Assembly (NCBI GenBank): GCA_032622095.1
Contig: CP136063.1
Location: forward strand, 91,801,980-91,865,979
Source: Siphonodentalium dalli
Taxonomy: Eukaryota > Mollusca > Scaphopoda > Gadilida > Siphonodentaliidae
Length of the DNA: 64,000 nucleotides
Direction: 5' to 3'
The notes under the pieces were generated by a model that was not told the DNA's origin, did not search any database, and saw only the letters and a list, made by a program, of their open reading frames with translations. Below are positions 46,191-60,687 of the stretch, one piece after another. The first letter of the stretch is position 1. Each line of letters opens with the position of its first letter. The translations under genes were made by a program, and so were the position numbers.

Positions 46191-46621
46191 GTTTAAGATT
46201 TTATGTAGAACTGACAGCTATACATATAGTGAACATTATACGAGTGTGCAAAGATTATCTATTGCACCTAACGACACGCCCATACTTGCTTGCTTGCTTG
46301 TTGTGGAATTCCCTCCTTGAGGTGAGGAGCACCCCATTATTGGGTATATAAAATAATGATAGTAAAAAAAAGTCTACTAAAACCAGGTAAAACTGTGATA
46401 ATGATAAAAGAGTTGATAAAATTGTGGTAATAGTGAATTAAAAGATTGTTGTGTGTGTAAGTTAACACCTAAGAGCTTTTGAATTGAGCTTTCATATGTA
46501 CATATGTACATGTATATTTTTGTTTTGTTTTTAAGATTACTGTTTTAGTTAAAATTTGTCGTGTTGACAAGAATATTTACAAATAGTTGTCTTGCCTGTA
46601 CAGCTCGGTTAGTTTGTCAAG

Positions 46622-47170
46622 TTATATGTGCTTGTCTGCTTCTGTTTTTAAAATGTATACTCTGTGCACATGGATTGAGTACAAGAAATTTCTTGCCAGT
46701 TTTTCAATTTGTATTTTCTCTGTATCAGTAAGGTTTTTCCAATTTTCTAATTTTGTGCAGTCTATAGTTAACTGAGTTAAGAGATCTGGTTGGTCAATAT
46801 TGTATGTGTCAGTAATAATTTTTGGGAGACATATTTGAGTTTTTGTATGTAGCATTGTCGTTGGTTGTTAGTGTTCGTACATTGTGAGACGAAGTGTATT
46901 CTGTCCTCATCAGTTAGTTTGCAGAGTGGACATTCGGCAGAGATGAGGTTTTGCCTGAATCGTTTTCTATTGATTTGTAGTAGATAAGTATCTGTCATCA
47001 GCCATGTTTTTATAATAGCCTTTTTTGTGGCCCATAATGAGACGAGGTCACTCGTGAAGGCGGAAATCTAATACAGGCCTACCACACATGCTTACAGCCC
47101 AATCCACTTCCTGTTCTATAACCAGAAACAATGTCCATTCTGTTGCATCATGAATTATGTTGTCTGAGAT
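46622..47170 (-). mobile_element. Copy 2 of LINE C-terminal fragment, interrupted
   Basis: Counterpart of 12,500-12,950. Indels split the ORF (46,622-46,855 and 46,777-46,998) and a ~104-bp block (47,036-47,139) is inserted within the upstream part, next to a repeated CCAT. Confidence 0.65.
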
Positions 47171-47255
47171 GGAATAAAATATTATTAAAGATGGTCGCTT
47201 CCCTGATTCGGGGGGGGGGTGTAAAATAATAATTATAAATCAGGGAAATCAGTCA

Positions 47256-47970
47256 GGGAGCATCTCACTTTTCCGACGGCTATTGTTTCCAGGGGTACCT
47301 GCACGAGGTGTGAATAATCCCTTACTTCAATCATTTGCCGCTTATACTATATTCCTCTTTTCTTTTAGTGTTTTAATGGTTTGTCCTCTCTTTTTGTAGG
47401 TTTTTAATGATTTGTCAATTTGGGAACTTGGGTTTTGGAACCTTTGGTGCTGATTCAATGCTGATGTCAGGAAATAATCTGTGTCATGTTTTATTTATTT
47501 ATTTATGCAAAATAATTAATAAAATACATACAAGGAGATAACAAACATATAACAAATACACGACAATACTGTAGCTCAATAACAAAAAGCTCAATGGTGA
47601 ACTAATTTAGCGATTGAATCTAAGTATTCTACAATGTCGATCTCGTTTTCAATGAATATTCTCTTGAAATGTCTAAGAGACGCGTTGTTGCAGAAATGTT
47701 TATATTTGTTCAAATCGCCATCAACAGAAGGAACACCAACATATGTACAGTTCCGCTCATATACCAAACACAATCAGCGCGTAAATAGTATATTGTCGTC
47801 AAGACGTACGATGGTGTACGTAAACAAGATTCTGCTCGGGTTACAGAAGTTGTGCTTCTGTTTACATAACACAGCGCAATTCTATTGGTTAATCACACAA
47901 AAATGATATAAACGCTCTTTATTATTTCCATATCGGGAAAACAGTAACAAATAACGCTCTTTATCGGTCA
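47256..47970. mobile_element. 715-bp insertion with retroposon-like tail (copy 2 only)
   Basis: Absent from copy 1 (join at about 13,021, ccgtcaactgg); GTCA occurs at both borders. At 47,489-47,505 a (TTTA)n run marks, on the minus strand, a (TAAA)n 3' tail. Upstream of it on that strand is a 60-codon ORF (47,773-47,591) ending AKLVHH, which I do not recognise. A 5'-truncated LINE with flanking sequence is the likeliest reading. Confidence 0.5.
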
Positions 47971-48637
47971 ACCGGAGCTTCTGTCACTAGGATATTAATT
48001 TCTCAATGAATTATTTTCTATGAATTGGGACAATTTATGTGGCTAATTTTAGAACATTACTAAATTCGTCGATATGATTAGCCCAATGTTACCAGATTTG
48101 CCATTTAGTGTAAACATATTTTATTCCTCTTTATAAACATATTTCATGTATAATATGTTATATAAAATTACATTGAAAAAAATGGATTTGGCAGTAACCG
48201 GATGCTTAACTGTGGCCATTTCCGACATAGGAATAATTGTATCGCATTATATATGATGATAATGTACTTATGAGATTAAATTCATTATTGTTACTCCTTG
48301 AAGGCCCACTTAATTTTCGAACCACCAGATCCCATTATATAAAATATATGCCATATTATATACCATTTGAAAAAACATTGTATTATTATCAACTTATCCG
48401 GTGCAATAAACTGTGAACGTGTACCGACGTGTTTTCTGTATGCAAAGTCTATTATTTTCAATGGAAGGAGAATAACTCTATATAATATTAGTTTGAATTC
48501 TATTGCATTCTGGAAGACAAATGGGGGAAATGTTTCTATGATTTCAGCTATTGTCTATAATACAGGCACAGGCGTTCCAAATGGTGATGAATTATACTAT
48601 TTTAATCATATTTTATCTCATCGATTGTTATTAAAAA

Positions 48638-48740
48638 CACTTCTTCGAATATTTCCGTTATTTCGTCAACAACTCTTCTTCAAATATCTCCGTTATTTCG
48701 TCAAAAACACTTCTTCTCATACAAATCACCGTTATTTAGA
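48638..48740 (+). repeat. ~42-bp tandem repeat, copy 2 only
   Basis: Two and a half units of cacttcttc.aatat.tccgtt with atttcgtcaa. Copy 1 has unrelated sequence here (about 14,185-14,230), so this interval differs structurally between the copies. Confidence 0.6.
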
Positions 48741-49056
48741 AAATTAATATTATTTATAGAGTTATTGCCCTTCATATTAAATATGAAGCTAACATGCAGG
48801 ATTAGCAAAACATGTCTTCATTTAGTGGACAATCGCAAGCTCGCGTGGTTGGATTGTCCATTTATTAATGACCATTTTAGGTACCGATTGTCCATTTATA
48901 AGTGGACAATCCTTGAAGAATTGCCTGGTATAATGATACCGTGTAATGCTGTATTCTTGCCGCATGTTATGAAGGTTTCATTCCGTCAATCGTAGCATTA
49001 TATTTGCCATCTGTCGATAGGCACCACCTCACGACTAAATTGAGAACAGTAACAGA

Positions 49057-52000
49057 ACTCAAACTGAATCTTACACATAGCGATATAGAGCACTCAAACT
49101 GAATCATACACATAGCGATATATAGCACTCAAACTGAATCATACACATAGCGATATATAGCACTCAAACTGAATCTTAGACATAGTGATATATAGCACTC
49201 AAACTGAATCATACACATAGCGATATATAGCACTCAAACTGAATCATACACATAGCGATATAGAGCACCCAAACTGAATCTTACACATAGCGATATATAG
49301 CACTCAAACTGAATCTTACACATAGCGATATAGAGCACTCAAACTGAATCTTAGACATAGCGATATATAGCACTCAAACTGAATCTTAGACATAGCGATA
49401 TATAGCACTCAAACTGATTCTTACACATAGCGATATATAGCACTCAAACTGAATCTTAGACATGGCGATATATAGCACTCAAACTGAATCTTACACATAG
49501 CGATATATAGCACTCAAACTGAATCTTAGACATAGCGATATATAGCACTCAAACTGAATCTTACACATAGCGATATATAGAACTCAAACTGAATCTTACA
49601 CATAGCGATATATAGCACTCAAACTGAATCTTACACATAGCGATATATAGCACTCAAACTGAATCTTACACATAGCGATATATAGAACTCAAACTGAATC
49701 TTACACATAGCGATATATAGAACTCAAACTGAATCTTACACATAGCGATATATAGCACTCAAACTGAATCTTACACATAGCGATATATAGAACTCAAACT
49801 GAATCTTACACATAGCGATATATAGAACTCAAACTGAATCTTACACATAGCGATATATAGCACTCAAACTGAATCTTACACATAGCGATATATAGAACTC
49901 AAACTGAATCTTAGACATAGCGATATACAGAACTCAAACTGAATCTTACACATAGCGATATAGAGCACTCAAACTGAATCTTACACATAGCGATATATAG
50001 CACTCAAACTGATTCTTACACATAGCGATATATAGCACTCAAACTGAATCTTACACATAGCGATATATAGCACTCAAACTGATTCTTACACATAGCGATA
50101 TATAGCACTCAAACTGAATCTTACACATAGCGATATATAGCACTCAAACTGAATCTTACACATAGCGATATATAGCACTCAAACTGAATCTTACACATAG
50201 CGATATATAGCACTCAAACTGAATCTTAGACATAGCGATATATAGCACTCAAACTGAATCTTACACATAGCGATATAGAGCACTCAAACTGAATCTTACA
50301 CATAGCGATATATAGCACTCAAACTGATTCTTACACATAGCGATATATAGCACTCAAACTGAATCTTACACATAGCGATATATAGAACTCAAACTGAATC
50401 TTACACATAGCGATATATAGCACTCAAACTGAATCTTACACATAGCGATATATAGCACTCAAACTGAATCTTACACATAGCGATATATAGAACTCAAACT
50501 GAATCTTACACATAGCGATATATAGAGACTCAAACTGAATCTTAGACATAGCGATATATAGCACTCAAACTGAATCTTACACATAGCGATATAGAGCACT
50601 CAAACTGAATCTTACACATAGCGATATATAGCACTCAAACTGATTCTTACACATAGCGATATATAGCACTCAAACTGAATCTTACACATAGCGATATATA
50701 GAACTCAAACTGAATCTTACACATAGCGATATATAGCACTCAAACTGAATCTTACACATAGCGATATAGAGCACCCAAACTGAATCTTACACATAGCGAT
50801 ATATAGCACTCAAACTGAATCTTACACATAGCGATATATAGCACTCAAACTGAATCTTACACATAGCGATATATAGAGCACTCAAACTGAATCTTACACA
50901 TAGCGATATATAGAACTCAAACTGAATCTTACACATAGCGATATATAGAACTCAAACTGAATCTTACACGTAGCGATATATAGCACTCAAACTGAATCTT
51001 ACACATAGCGATATATAGAGCACTCAAACTGAATCTTACACATAGCGATATATAGAGCACCCAAACTGAATCTTACACATAGCGATATATAGCACTCAAA
51101 CTGAATCTTACACATAGCGATATATAGCACTCAAACTGAATCTTACACATAGCGATATATAGAGCACTCAAACTGAATCTTACACATAGCGATATATAGA
51201 GCACTCAAACTGAATCTTACACATAGCGATATATAGCACTCAAACTGAATCTTACACATAGCGATATATAGCACTCAAACTGAATCTTACACATAGCGAT
51301 ATATAGCACTCAAACTGAATCTTACACATAGCGATATATAGAGCACCCAAACTGAATCTTACACATAGCGATATATAGAGCACCCAAACTGAATCTTACA
51401 CATAGCGATATAGAGCACTCAAACTGAATCTTACACATAGCAATATAGAGCACTCAAACTGAATCTTACACATAGCGATATAGAGACTCAAACTGAATCT
51501 TAGACATAGCGATATATAGCACTCAAACTGAATCTTACACATAGCGATATAGAGAACACAAACTGAATCTTACACATAGCGATATATAGCACTCAAACTG
51601 AATCTTACACATAGCGATATAGAGCACTCAAACTGATTCTTAGACATAGCGATATAGAGCACTCAAACTGATTCTTACACATAGCGATATATAGCACTCA
51701 AACTGATTCTTACACATAGCGATATAGAGCACTCAAACTTATTCTTACACATAGCGATATATAGCACTCAAACTGAATCTTAGACATAGCGATATAGAGA
51801 CTCAAACTGAATCTTAGACATAGCGATATATAGCACTCAAACTGAATCTTACACATAGCGATATATAGCACTCAAACTGATTCTTACACATAGCGATATA
51901 TAGCACTCAAACTGAATCTTACACATAGCGATATATAGCACTCAAACTGAATCTTACACATAGCGATATATAGCACCCAAACTGAATCTTACACATAGCG

Positions 52001-52094
52001 ATATATAGCACCCAAACTGATTATTACACATAGCGATATATAGCACTCAAACTGAATCTTACACATAGCGATATAGAGCACCCAAACTGAATCT
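49057..52094. repeat. Expanded 35-bp satellite array, ~87 units
   Basis: Head-to-tail units of ACTGAATCTTACACATAGCG plus atatatagcactcaa, ~3.04 kb. Variants are gattctt, cttaga, gaactc, gcaccc and a 37-bp form with tatagagcac. A higher-order pattern is visible: tagagcactc recurs at 49,961, 50,276 and 50,592 (spacing 315-316 = nine units), followed each time by a gattctt unit. No spacer sequence and no ORF. Only 2 units exist in copy 1 (14,483-14,563). Confidence 0.97.
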
Positions 52095-52613
52095 TTCTGC
52101 AGAATGAAGATATAATTCCTTTCGTTCGTGGTGTATTTTGCTTCACGACCTTACCCACGACTGCTCATGATTGAAATGAACCAAACATATACTTATATGC
52201 GCGTGTTTTTGTAACCGGCTATCAATAATCAAATCCCCTAGATATGATAATCCTATAGAGGCGATGGCTCTCAGATCGACAGCCATGGATAGCTTCGTGT
52301 TGAGCGTAGCCCGGTATCATGGGTATTAACTACATGGACTATATGAATCAGGGAGCTAATGTAAATGTGTTCGGGGAGCGATTGCACCGTGGAAGATGAA
52401 GGTAACTGAAGAATGGCCTTCACCTGGTACATTACTGATCTCTTATTTATTTTATTTGTACATCACATCTAAATTATTTAAACTGGTCAATTAATGGGGG
52501 AATGGATTTTTGTGAGTGTGAAATTTATTTAAATAGCTGCTGTACTTCTGGGTTTTTCCAGGTAAAATTTTGCTGCGGGATTTCCCTTTCGTGCACTTGG
52601 GGATTTATTTAGA
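52095..52613. other. Flank of satellite, no gene
   Basis: Counterpart of 14,564-16,380 minus the 1.34-kb element. Also has ~90 bp absent in copy 1 (gtaaatgtgttcgggg... near 52,361-52,445). Confidence 0.5.
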
Positions 52614-53410
52614 CAAAAGGCCTCAGGTGCCCCCGTTTTTTGCGACAAGATATGAAAATTCATTCCTGCCAGCCACCGTAAACCTATGGAATAGCCTTCC
52701 ACCAGAAGCGAAAAGTTGTGACACAGTATCAGAATTCAAGAGATATATCTCCAAAAATCACAATAGCATACCATCATATTGTTATATAACGTTTACAAGA
52801 CCAAGTCAAATCTACCACTGAGAACCTACTGCAGTAACTTGAAATATGATCTGTTTTGAAACCACCTAAATAATAATCCATTCTGCGATTGTGGGGAACT
52901 AGAGACCGCCGAACATTTTTTACTTCACTGTCCAATTTACAAAAGAGAGAGAGAGAGAGAGATAACTGTTTTGTGGGTCCTATTATGACATTAAATGTGA
53001 ACACTTTACTTAATGGGTCGGTTAATTCAACGTACAGTGAAAATACAGTCATTTTCATGTCACTCCAAAAGTTCATAGATAGAAACAAACGATTTAACTG
53101 AGTTCCAGCACTAACAGATATACATATCTCATCCAAAGAGTAGTGAAAATAAATAAGAGCGCTGTCACAGTTATATTGTACAATCCGGGGGGGGGGGTCG
53201 GATCTGCGGCGATCAGCTCGCGGGTGTCTGTGGAATGGACAATTCATCACTCGAGACCAAAATATATCATGAAGCAATTTTATATCGCGGAAATGGCCAC
53301 GAATAAGCCTAGGCTTACCGCCAGATCCCTTTATCTCATATGTATGTTTGTGTATGTTGTATGTGTATTTATGTGCCTTTTTGAGAAATAAAATATTGTT
53401 TACACTAAAG
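52614..53410 (+). mobile_element. 5'-truncated LINE 3' end (copy 2 only)
   Basis: Plus strand. Blocks in order: PFFATRYENSFLPATVNLWN and SLPPEAKSCDTVSEFKRYIS (52,640-52,760); the FCDCGELETAEHFLLHCPIY knuckle (52,880-52,940), interrupted by a (GA)n expansion; then TLLNGSVNSTYSEN and VIFMSLQKFIDRNKRF with a stop at 53,101. A GAAATAAAATATT polyadenylation-like signal lies near 53,385. The same C-terminal grammar as 11,565-12,085, but on the other strand. Copy 1 has unrelated sequence at this site. Confidence 0.88.
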
Positions 53411-53770
53411 ACGACCATCAACGCGGCTGTGGTTTTACTTCTTTCGATATCATTTCAATGATGTACATAACCATGCATTTGAATATAATGGTTGTTTGGA
53501 GCATATAACGGCCAATCTTCTCAACAAAATGTTAATGCAGTTACAATCAACTCGACGTCACTGTTCGTCATGATTGGTCTTTAATATAGACATGTATGTA
53601 CATTCAGAAACCAATAAGAACTGAAACTGTCACCAGATACAAGTCTTTCACGAAAACATGTTTGTCAGTTTTGAATTCGCGCAGCACGTTGCTCAAATTC
53701 AAAACTGAGTGAACAATAGTACTGCGCGAATTTAAATACGCCGAGTAAGGTATATATTTATTATCCATAT

Positions 53771-54774
53771 CACCCCTGGTCAAGTGGTTCTGTTAGTCTG
53801 CTGTGATATTGGTGGTCCCGCTGAATTGCTATAGTACTGGTTGGACAAACTGATGCTGTTAAGAAAAGGTAGGGTTATTTTGTTCTAAAGTTGTCATTTT
53901 CGCGGTGTTTGGCTAACCCAAGCGATTTAGAAATACAAAAGACAATGTCTGCATGAAACATTATAAACAAACATATATAGTTTTGAAAAATTTAACCATG
54001 GCTACGCTGGTATTTGAAAAATAATTGTGAATAGCCATCTTATTTATAGTCGATCTGCAACAACTAATACAACCAGAGTTAAAAATATTTCCGCAATATA
54101 TATGTATTTGAATGGTCGATACACATACTGGTTTTTCCTATATGTTTATATTATCCGGACACAAGTCTGCAAATAGCGTGTCTTTCATTTGCAGAATGAG
54201 GTCACCAGAGGGTGAATTTAGTGATGCTATCCCGCACAACGGGCAAGCATCGCCAAATTCACCCTCTGGAGATCTCATTCTGCTTAGGCCTCATCTTCTG
54301 GGAAGTATCTATAGTATCAAATTAACATTGTTTTTAGTTACATGTACATTTCCCTTCTAGGAAGTTTCTATATCCCCTAATTTTCAGAAGATAAAATTCA
54401 TAATTGAGGTACCCAATGGGTGAACATCACCAACTTCAACTGGGGAACTTCAATCTGATTCTGGGTCTGCCATAGCGGTTGAGGGCCTTAGCAGAATGAG
54501 GTCCCCAGAGGGTGAATTTAGTGATGCTAGCCCGCTGTGCGGGATAGCGTCACTAAATTCACCATCTGGGGACCTCATTCTGCAAATGACAGACACACTA
54601 TTTCAAGGCCTGGTTTTTCCTATATGTTTAGATTATCCGAACACCGCGAAAATGACAACTTTAGATAAAATAACGATACTTTCCCGTAACAGCATAAGTT
54701 TGCTATAACATAAGCATAGCTATGAAGCAGGACCCACCAGCACCATAGCACATTAGCAGGACCATTTGACCAGG
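53771..54774. mobile_element. Copy 2 of family X element with nested foldback
   Basis: Counterpart of 16,971-17,953. The nested foldback is at 54,163-54,612 and keeps fuller arms (tctttcatttgcagaatga) than in copy 1. Confidence 0.65.
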
Positions 54775-55739
54775 GATTTATATGTTGTTGCGATGATATA
54801 ATGCGTATTTACGTTGGACCCGTGTAAACTGTCACATTTGTAAATTGCAATTACTCAAAATTCCCTTTCTAAGCCAATGAAACACAACACCTGAGGCTCA
54901 ATATTATGTGGGCAGTTTGGTTCCTCAACTCTAGAACAGTTCAAAGAATGTTTACATATTCACTTTGTTTTGCAATGAAAGACGTTCAGGCAAATTCGAA
55001 TATTTGAAATAATAATAGTTTTGTACTCACATGTCCTTTAATCCGGGGTATATATATATCAATAAGAGGTTTCCTTTTCCAATCGTCAAGTGTCGAGTTG
55101 ATAGAGAAATCTTCTTTTTATACATCGAGTTGAATAACCTAGTCGATCCAGTAAAACAAGTTTATAAAAAACATTGCATAATCTGAATGGGCAGTTATAA
55201 CTAGCCAACAAACGATGCTATAATTTTAATATACGACTTAGCGATTTACCGTACACGTTGTTGGCGTATGTGCCAAATCCCTCTAGTTATGACTAGAGTC
55301 GGAATCGGCTGACCTTCGCGTTCTCAATTATTGTTATTTAACCCATTCCAATACATGTCTGGAGGACACTGTTAACAATGGATTAATGCGATAATCATTT
55401 GAACTATTTAATGCGCCATGAAGCAATTGTCGTGTAACGTGTAGTTGGTGAATACCTAACTCTGCGCCGCCAATAAGTGGTCAAACTAACTCATCAGCGG
55501 ACAAGACAGTTCAGACGCGTTGATGTTAATGTACAGTATATGATATACGTATGCTGTCTTCGTTGAGTAAAACCAGAGGCACTGGGAGCTTAATTTTGGA
55601 AGCGGGTAGATACAGGTCTGTTATAATACTACATTAGATCATGTCACGAATATGTACTGTGACTAATACCTGTAGAAATCATATTCGACCAGTACAAAAC
55701 CTGGGAACTTTTTGAGCTTCGACAGGAAACTTTGTATAG

Positions 55740-56180
55740 AAAACACAAACACAAACTCGAACAAAATTATGCATGTTGCAAAACAAAAATTCCAAGTCGA
55801 AAAAGGTGGATAACTCCACCAAATCAAAAAAAGTCGGACAGACGTCATAATCGCAGGTGCATAGGTTCCCATGGTACCAAATATATGTGCCAAGTTAAAA
55901 AAAATGACCTAAAATGTAGGAATAAAAGCTCGGACAAAATTATACATGTTCCGAAAAATATCTAAGTCGAAAAAGGGGATAATTCCACACAAATAAGTCC
56001 AACAGACGTCATAATCGCAGGTGTACCGGTTCCCATGGTGGTTGATGTCTGCCAAGTTTCACGGAAAATGATCAAAAACGACTGAGAAAAACTCATGACA
56101 AATTTGCGTCCGCGGACAACGGACGGACAAGCTGATTCCAGTATACCCCCAAACTTAATTGCGGGGGGGGGGGTATAATA
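55740..56180. repeat. Copy 2 of internally tandem dispersed repeat
   Basis: Counterpart of 18,955-19,500 with the first unit mostly deleted; ends in a G run and tataataag. Confidence 0.65.
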
Positions 56181-56799
56181 AGAAATCTATTCCACAAGTT
56201 TTCTATTCGACTTTATAAGGTTTATGTCCCAGGTTGTATACTGGTGGAATATGATATCTACGGGCGTTAGCCAGAGTAGAGATTCATGGCAAGCCCTACT
56301 ATATCATGGACATTACATTTACATATAAAGGCTCTGATGACGATCGCGTGGAAACGCCGTGCAACCCGATAAGAAAATAATTGTGTTGTCGAACTGATAC
56401 AGAAGGCCGATCATACACAAAAAAGTGACATAGGAATACTCACCGCATGGGTTAGTGTTAAATGTCTTAGATGTTCCAATATAAAAAATACATGTATTCA
56501 AACACCACAAACTACAGCATATATTGTTACCAAAAGACTGCAATGCCATGACAGACTTTGATAATAAATTATAACTTTATCTGTTAACACTTAATAAAGT
56601 AAAATGTGAAGATGAAAATATCAATGAATATCTGAGATTTACATTCTGATTTGCTACCAATTCACATTGTGACAAAGATCAATCTCATCTTTATTCTAGG
56701 AACGAGTCTCGTTGACTCTTGGTCAATAATAATGTATTATGTATTTCAACATTGGAACATAACAATAATCTTTTTCACCGTAACTTTGGATATGCTAGT

Positions 56800-57898
56800 G
56801 TTCTACCACCTTAGAGTTATCCAAACAGAAATTCCTCATATGATTGTCTTTTTATTTTATTTTCAGCCCCGTTCTCAGTTCGTAGAATTGTATCATTTGC
56901 GATTTCGTGTAATCTCGATTAAAATTTATTTTCGACTTAGCTGCTGTCTTTTCTGTTGTATGTAGTTGCGTCTTTGATAATTTTGTCTCTAAGTTCCTTT
57001 GAGTTTGATATTAAAACTATCTTTACTGGCCGGTTTATGTTTCTAGATTTCTGACAAATTCTGTAGAATGATAAGATGCTCTCGTTACAATTCATCATGT
57101 CTTTTATTTTATCGTCCATCGTTTTCCGGTCTTGGTGTGAATATTCATTTGTTGATGTTTCTGTTATATTGGCAATTACGATGTTAAATTCTTTGTTTTC
57201 TACATTGTTGTGGTTGTCCGTACATAATGGGGTTGGAGGTTTTAGTTTTTCTTCTCTAGCTGTTTCTAACTTAATTTGTCTTTCTTGTATATTTGTTCTT
57301 TGTGTTCGAATAATGGTAAGTTTTTTTCTTCAAACTCTTTGATGTGTTTATGTACTTTTCTGTTTTATGCGGCTAAATTATGCCTCTATATGTGTGTATG
57401 TTTCTCCCCTCTCAGTTGATTGCCTTTTTTTTTACAACTAATGACACGTTTTTTCAAATTTCAACATATTCGATTCTGTTCTCGAACTTTTTTCTATTTC
57501 AGCAGCATTGTATGTTCATAATAATGACTGGACGGATCCTCCATACTGCACCCCTCGACAGGTCATATGCAGTTTACGTGTGTTTTATATTGCCCGCTGT
57601 ATTCAGTAACAACCAATGTGTCTAATTTGCAAGATATGCACCTAAAATGTCATGAATGAATGAATTTTGCTTCTAAATTTACCCTATATCGACTGTATAT
57701 CACGCGTGGTTTTCTGCAATCGATATCCGTAGCATTGTGCGTGTTCATTGGAAATACACTGGCGTGGACAACTTGAGATTCAGGTGTTTCTTCAGTTGTA
57801 GGTTTGGCATTTTGTGATTGCAACTTATTATGTGACCATTGTGGCTTGTCGTTTCCAGATGAGGTTTTGTTCAGCCTGTTCTCCCGAAAAACCCGCAC
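56800..57898 (-). mobile_element. Copy 2 of LINE ORF1 remnant
   Basis: Counterpart of 20,784-21,891. A +1 base near 56,962 breaks the core. The N-terminal ORF (57,898-57,650) is 82 codons against 88, frame kept through two indels. Confidence 0.65.
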
Positions 57899-58559
57899 AT
57901 TATCTGGTTATAATATAATTTGTTTTATGTCGATTATCTGCTTAGAATCGCCTTATTCTGAGTCGATACTGAACTGAAAATGAGAACGTTTTAGTCACAT
58001 TGTCGGCTCTCAATTACTTCATTATAGGTTCATTATGTGTGGACAATGACACAAATAAACCAACTCACAACTTAACATGTATACTCCCTTTACAATTTCT
58101 TTCCACTACGGCCCGCGCCATAAAACGGAATAACAGATACGAGTCCATTGCCTGCTTATTTCAGAATAAAATAATCCACCTATTTGCACATTATAGGTCG
58201 ATTATTTTCGAGAGGATATGTTGTACTAGTCCAGGCACATTAGGTTTTACAAGGAAAAAATCGGGGAAAGCTGATTTTTTTTCAGGGATCAATAAGAACA
58301 TGCTTATGAACAACATGGCAAAAGTCCCATAAAATTAGAGTTGAGCTTTTTGAGATATCTTGATTTTTCGGAGTGGTTCAAATTCCGAAGCATTTCCATC
58401 AGGCCATATGCGAATTCAGTCATGCGTAGATCAATTAATTCCAAATTCATAATACATTGAGATATATACAAACAATGCTTAGTCGTGAACCATATAAGTA
58501 GAATGTATGTCCCAAAATGGCAATGAAAATTACATTTTATGCAAAATTGAATAGCTAGT

Positions 58560-60640
58560 CCCATAGAAGTGTAAGAGTATAAGAGAAACATTTTATCGGG
58601 GATGTACGAATTCTCTCTAATATGTCTCGCGATAGATATAGCGAAAAGCAAGGTCTCAGACAATCGTTAAATCTGGACATTTTGGGCGCAAAGAAACGGA
58701 AGAATAAGACAATTTTATCTGCACTATTTATCTTAATCATGTGATATTAGTATGTGTACACTAAACTGTAAAATGAAATTTATTAGCGACGAATTGATTA
58801 TGTGACGTTTCCCAGAAGCCGAAATATATGTGCTCATAGCAGTATCACGAATGTGACCGGTCATCGTTTCTTTTGATATATACACCATCAACCTTTCAGA
58901 ATGCACTGCTATAGAACATTATGATAAATATTCATAGAGTAATGGGTGAAATGTGTAGATTATACTTTCCGTGTCTTAAAATATTAGTCATAGTTGCCTG
59001 AGATCAAGTAATAAAACACGAATATTTCGCTTTTATCACAAGAATGCATGGTGGTATACTATGAACGCAATTTATCAAAACACAAAGGAGTACCATATAC
59101 TAACTTCAAAAATATATAAACTTGACCAAAATTGCCTACATACTCTGTGACAGAGACTGTCTGTATACCTGGAAATAATATTTGGTTATATTAACTAAGG
59201 TCACAATGTTTTCGGTATTACGGTGTGTATCTCTTCTCCCCAATGTTACACATATCTGCTGGACTCACAACCATAATTAGCAACATTGAGTCAATGGTCA
59301 ACGCTGAAATAACAGCTTTAAACGCTGATCACCGGATATTTTGCACAAGTTCATGGGTCGTTTTGGGAAGATATTTTCAAACAACAAAATACGGAAAACT
59401 AATATTGTACATTGCGTAATAGCATATTCCAGTTGCAAGTTGCCGCTGCCGACTGACATAATTTGAACAAATTCTCTACTAAGTCACCGACTTAGAAACA
59501 GCAAGAAAATTAGTCTTATATAAAATGTACGATGTACTGTCTATTTGATCTGGTGAGATGGAGTGCTAATCTTTTGAAGAGATGGTGGTTTCTTTGCAAT
59601 ATAATAAGCATTGCAACATACGTGTATGGTTTATTATCACGGACAGTGCTGAAATATCCAGAAATGTAACTATTTATACCGTAAGGATATGCATTTAAGT
59701 TTCTGCGTTACATTCATATAGAATATGTAGCTAGTGTCGTCGCTTAAACTGTTTATGTCCGTGAGGGGGATTTGAGCATCTATTGGGCGAGGCTCTAATA
59801 GATGCCAAATCCCCCGAGCGGACATAAACAGTTTAAGCGACAACATTAGCTACATATTTTATTTATCCATCGCACAAAACTTGCCTTTTGTGAGGTAAAT
59901 CTGTCATTTTCCGTAGTTTTGCATTCGTTACTTCGATGACGCCATTACATTTATTAGGTCAAGCAAACTAATTAGCATTCATGACGTGGGAAAACCGGAG
60001 TGCAGATTAGAGCGAAATAGTTCGTTGGTCTTTTTACAGTTATTCTAAGCAGATCTTGTTCTGCTGATTTATAGATGTTTTAGAGCTAAAACATATATCA
60101 CTTTACGAATTATTTTAGTGAATTATGCACGATAAAAACGTTCTGAAATCACAATGACGTCATTAAGGCCGGTTGACGTCCCCAGTTACCTGCGCAATTT
60201 TCATATCAAATTACGTCATACAAGTAGTACTAACCTAATAAAGCTACGTTGACCTAATAAAGCTACATTGACGTAATAAACGTAACATTTATTAGGCAGG
60301 CTTTATGTAGGCAACAGTGATAATGAGCGGTGGATAAAATAATTTATCATCACGCCGAATGAAACTACATACACTATGTTGCGAAACATTACTTCGTGTG
60401 TTGCATGCCCGAAATTATTTTTGGGCCCGACTGTAAACGTAAATCATTGGGTTGGACTTGCGTCGCAATGACCTATAAATCCTCCAGATGGATCTGTTTT
60501 AATGACCCGAGTACCTTTATAATATTTAACAACAGACTTGTATATTACTAATACGTATTTTACCTACTTGGTGGTCAAATATGTTGCTTTCTTCTTGGCT
60601 TGGCTTGGCTTGGCTTGATTGTTGCGGCCATTTTGACAGC
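58560..60640. repeat. Copy 2 of dispersed repeat R member B
   Basis: Counterpart of 24,770-26,830, including the 131-bp hairpin (59,725-59,855) and the MITE-like element (about 59,857-60,345). Confidence 0.65.
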
Positions 60641-60687
60641 CATTTCATGACCGGGACGAGGCTGTGATAACAATTGGGCAAACGTTG

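Noticed and set aside
49057-52094. Possible CRISPR array
   Set aside because: Units are contiguous with no spacers, the host is eukaryotic and there are no cas genes; it is a satellite.
52774-53421. 215-codon minus-strand ORF
   Set aside because: Antisense to a recognisable plus-strand LINE C-terminus and absent from copy 1.
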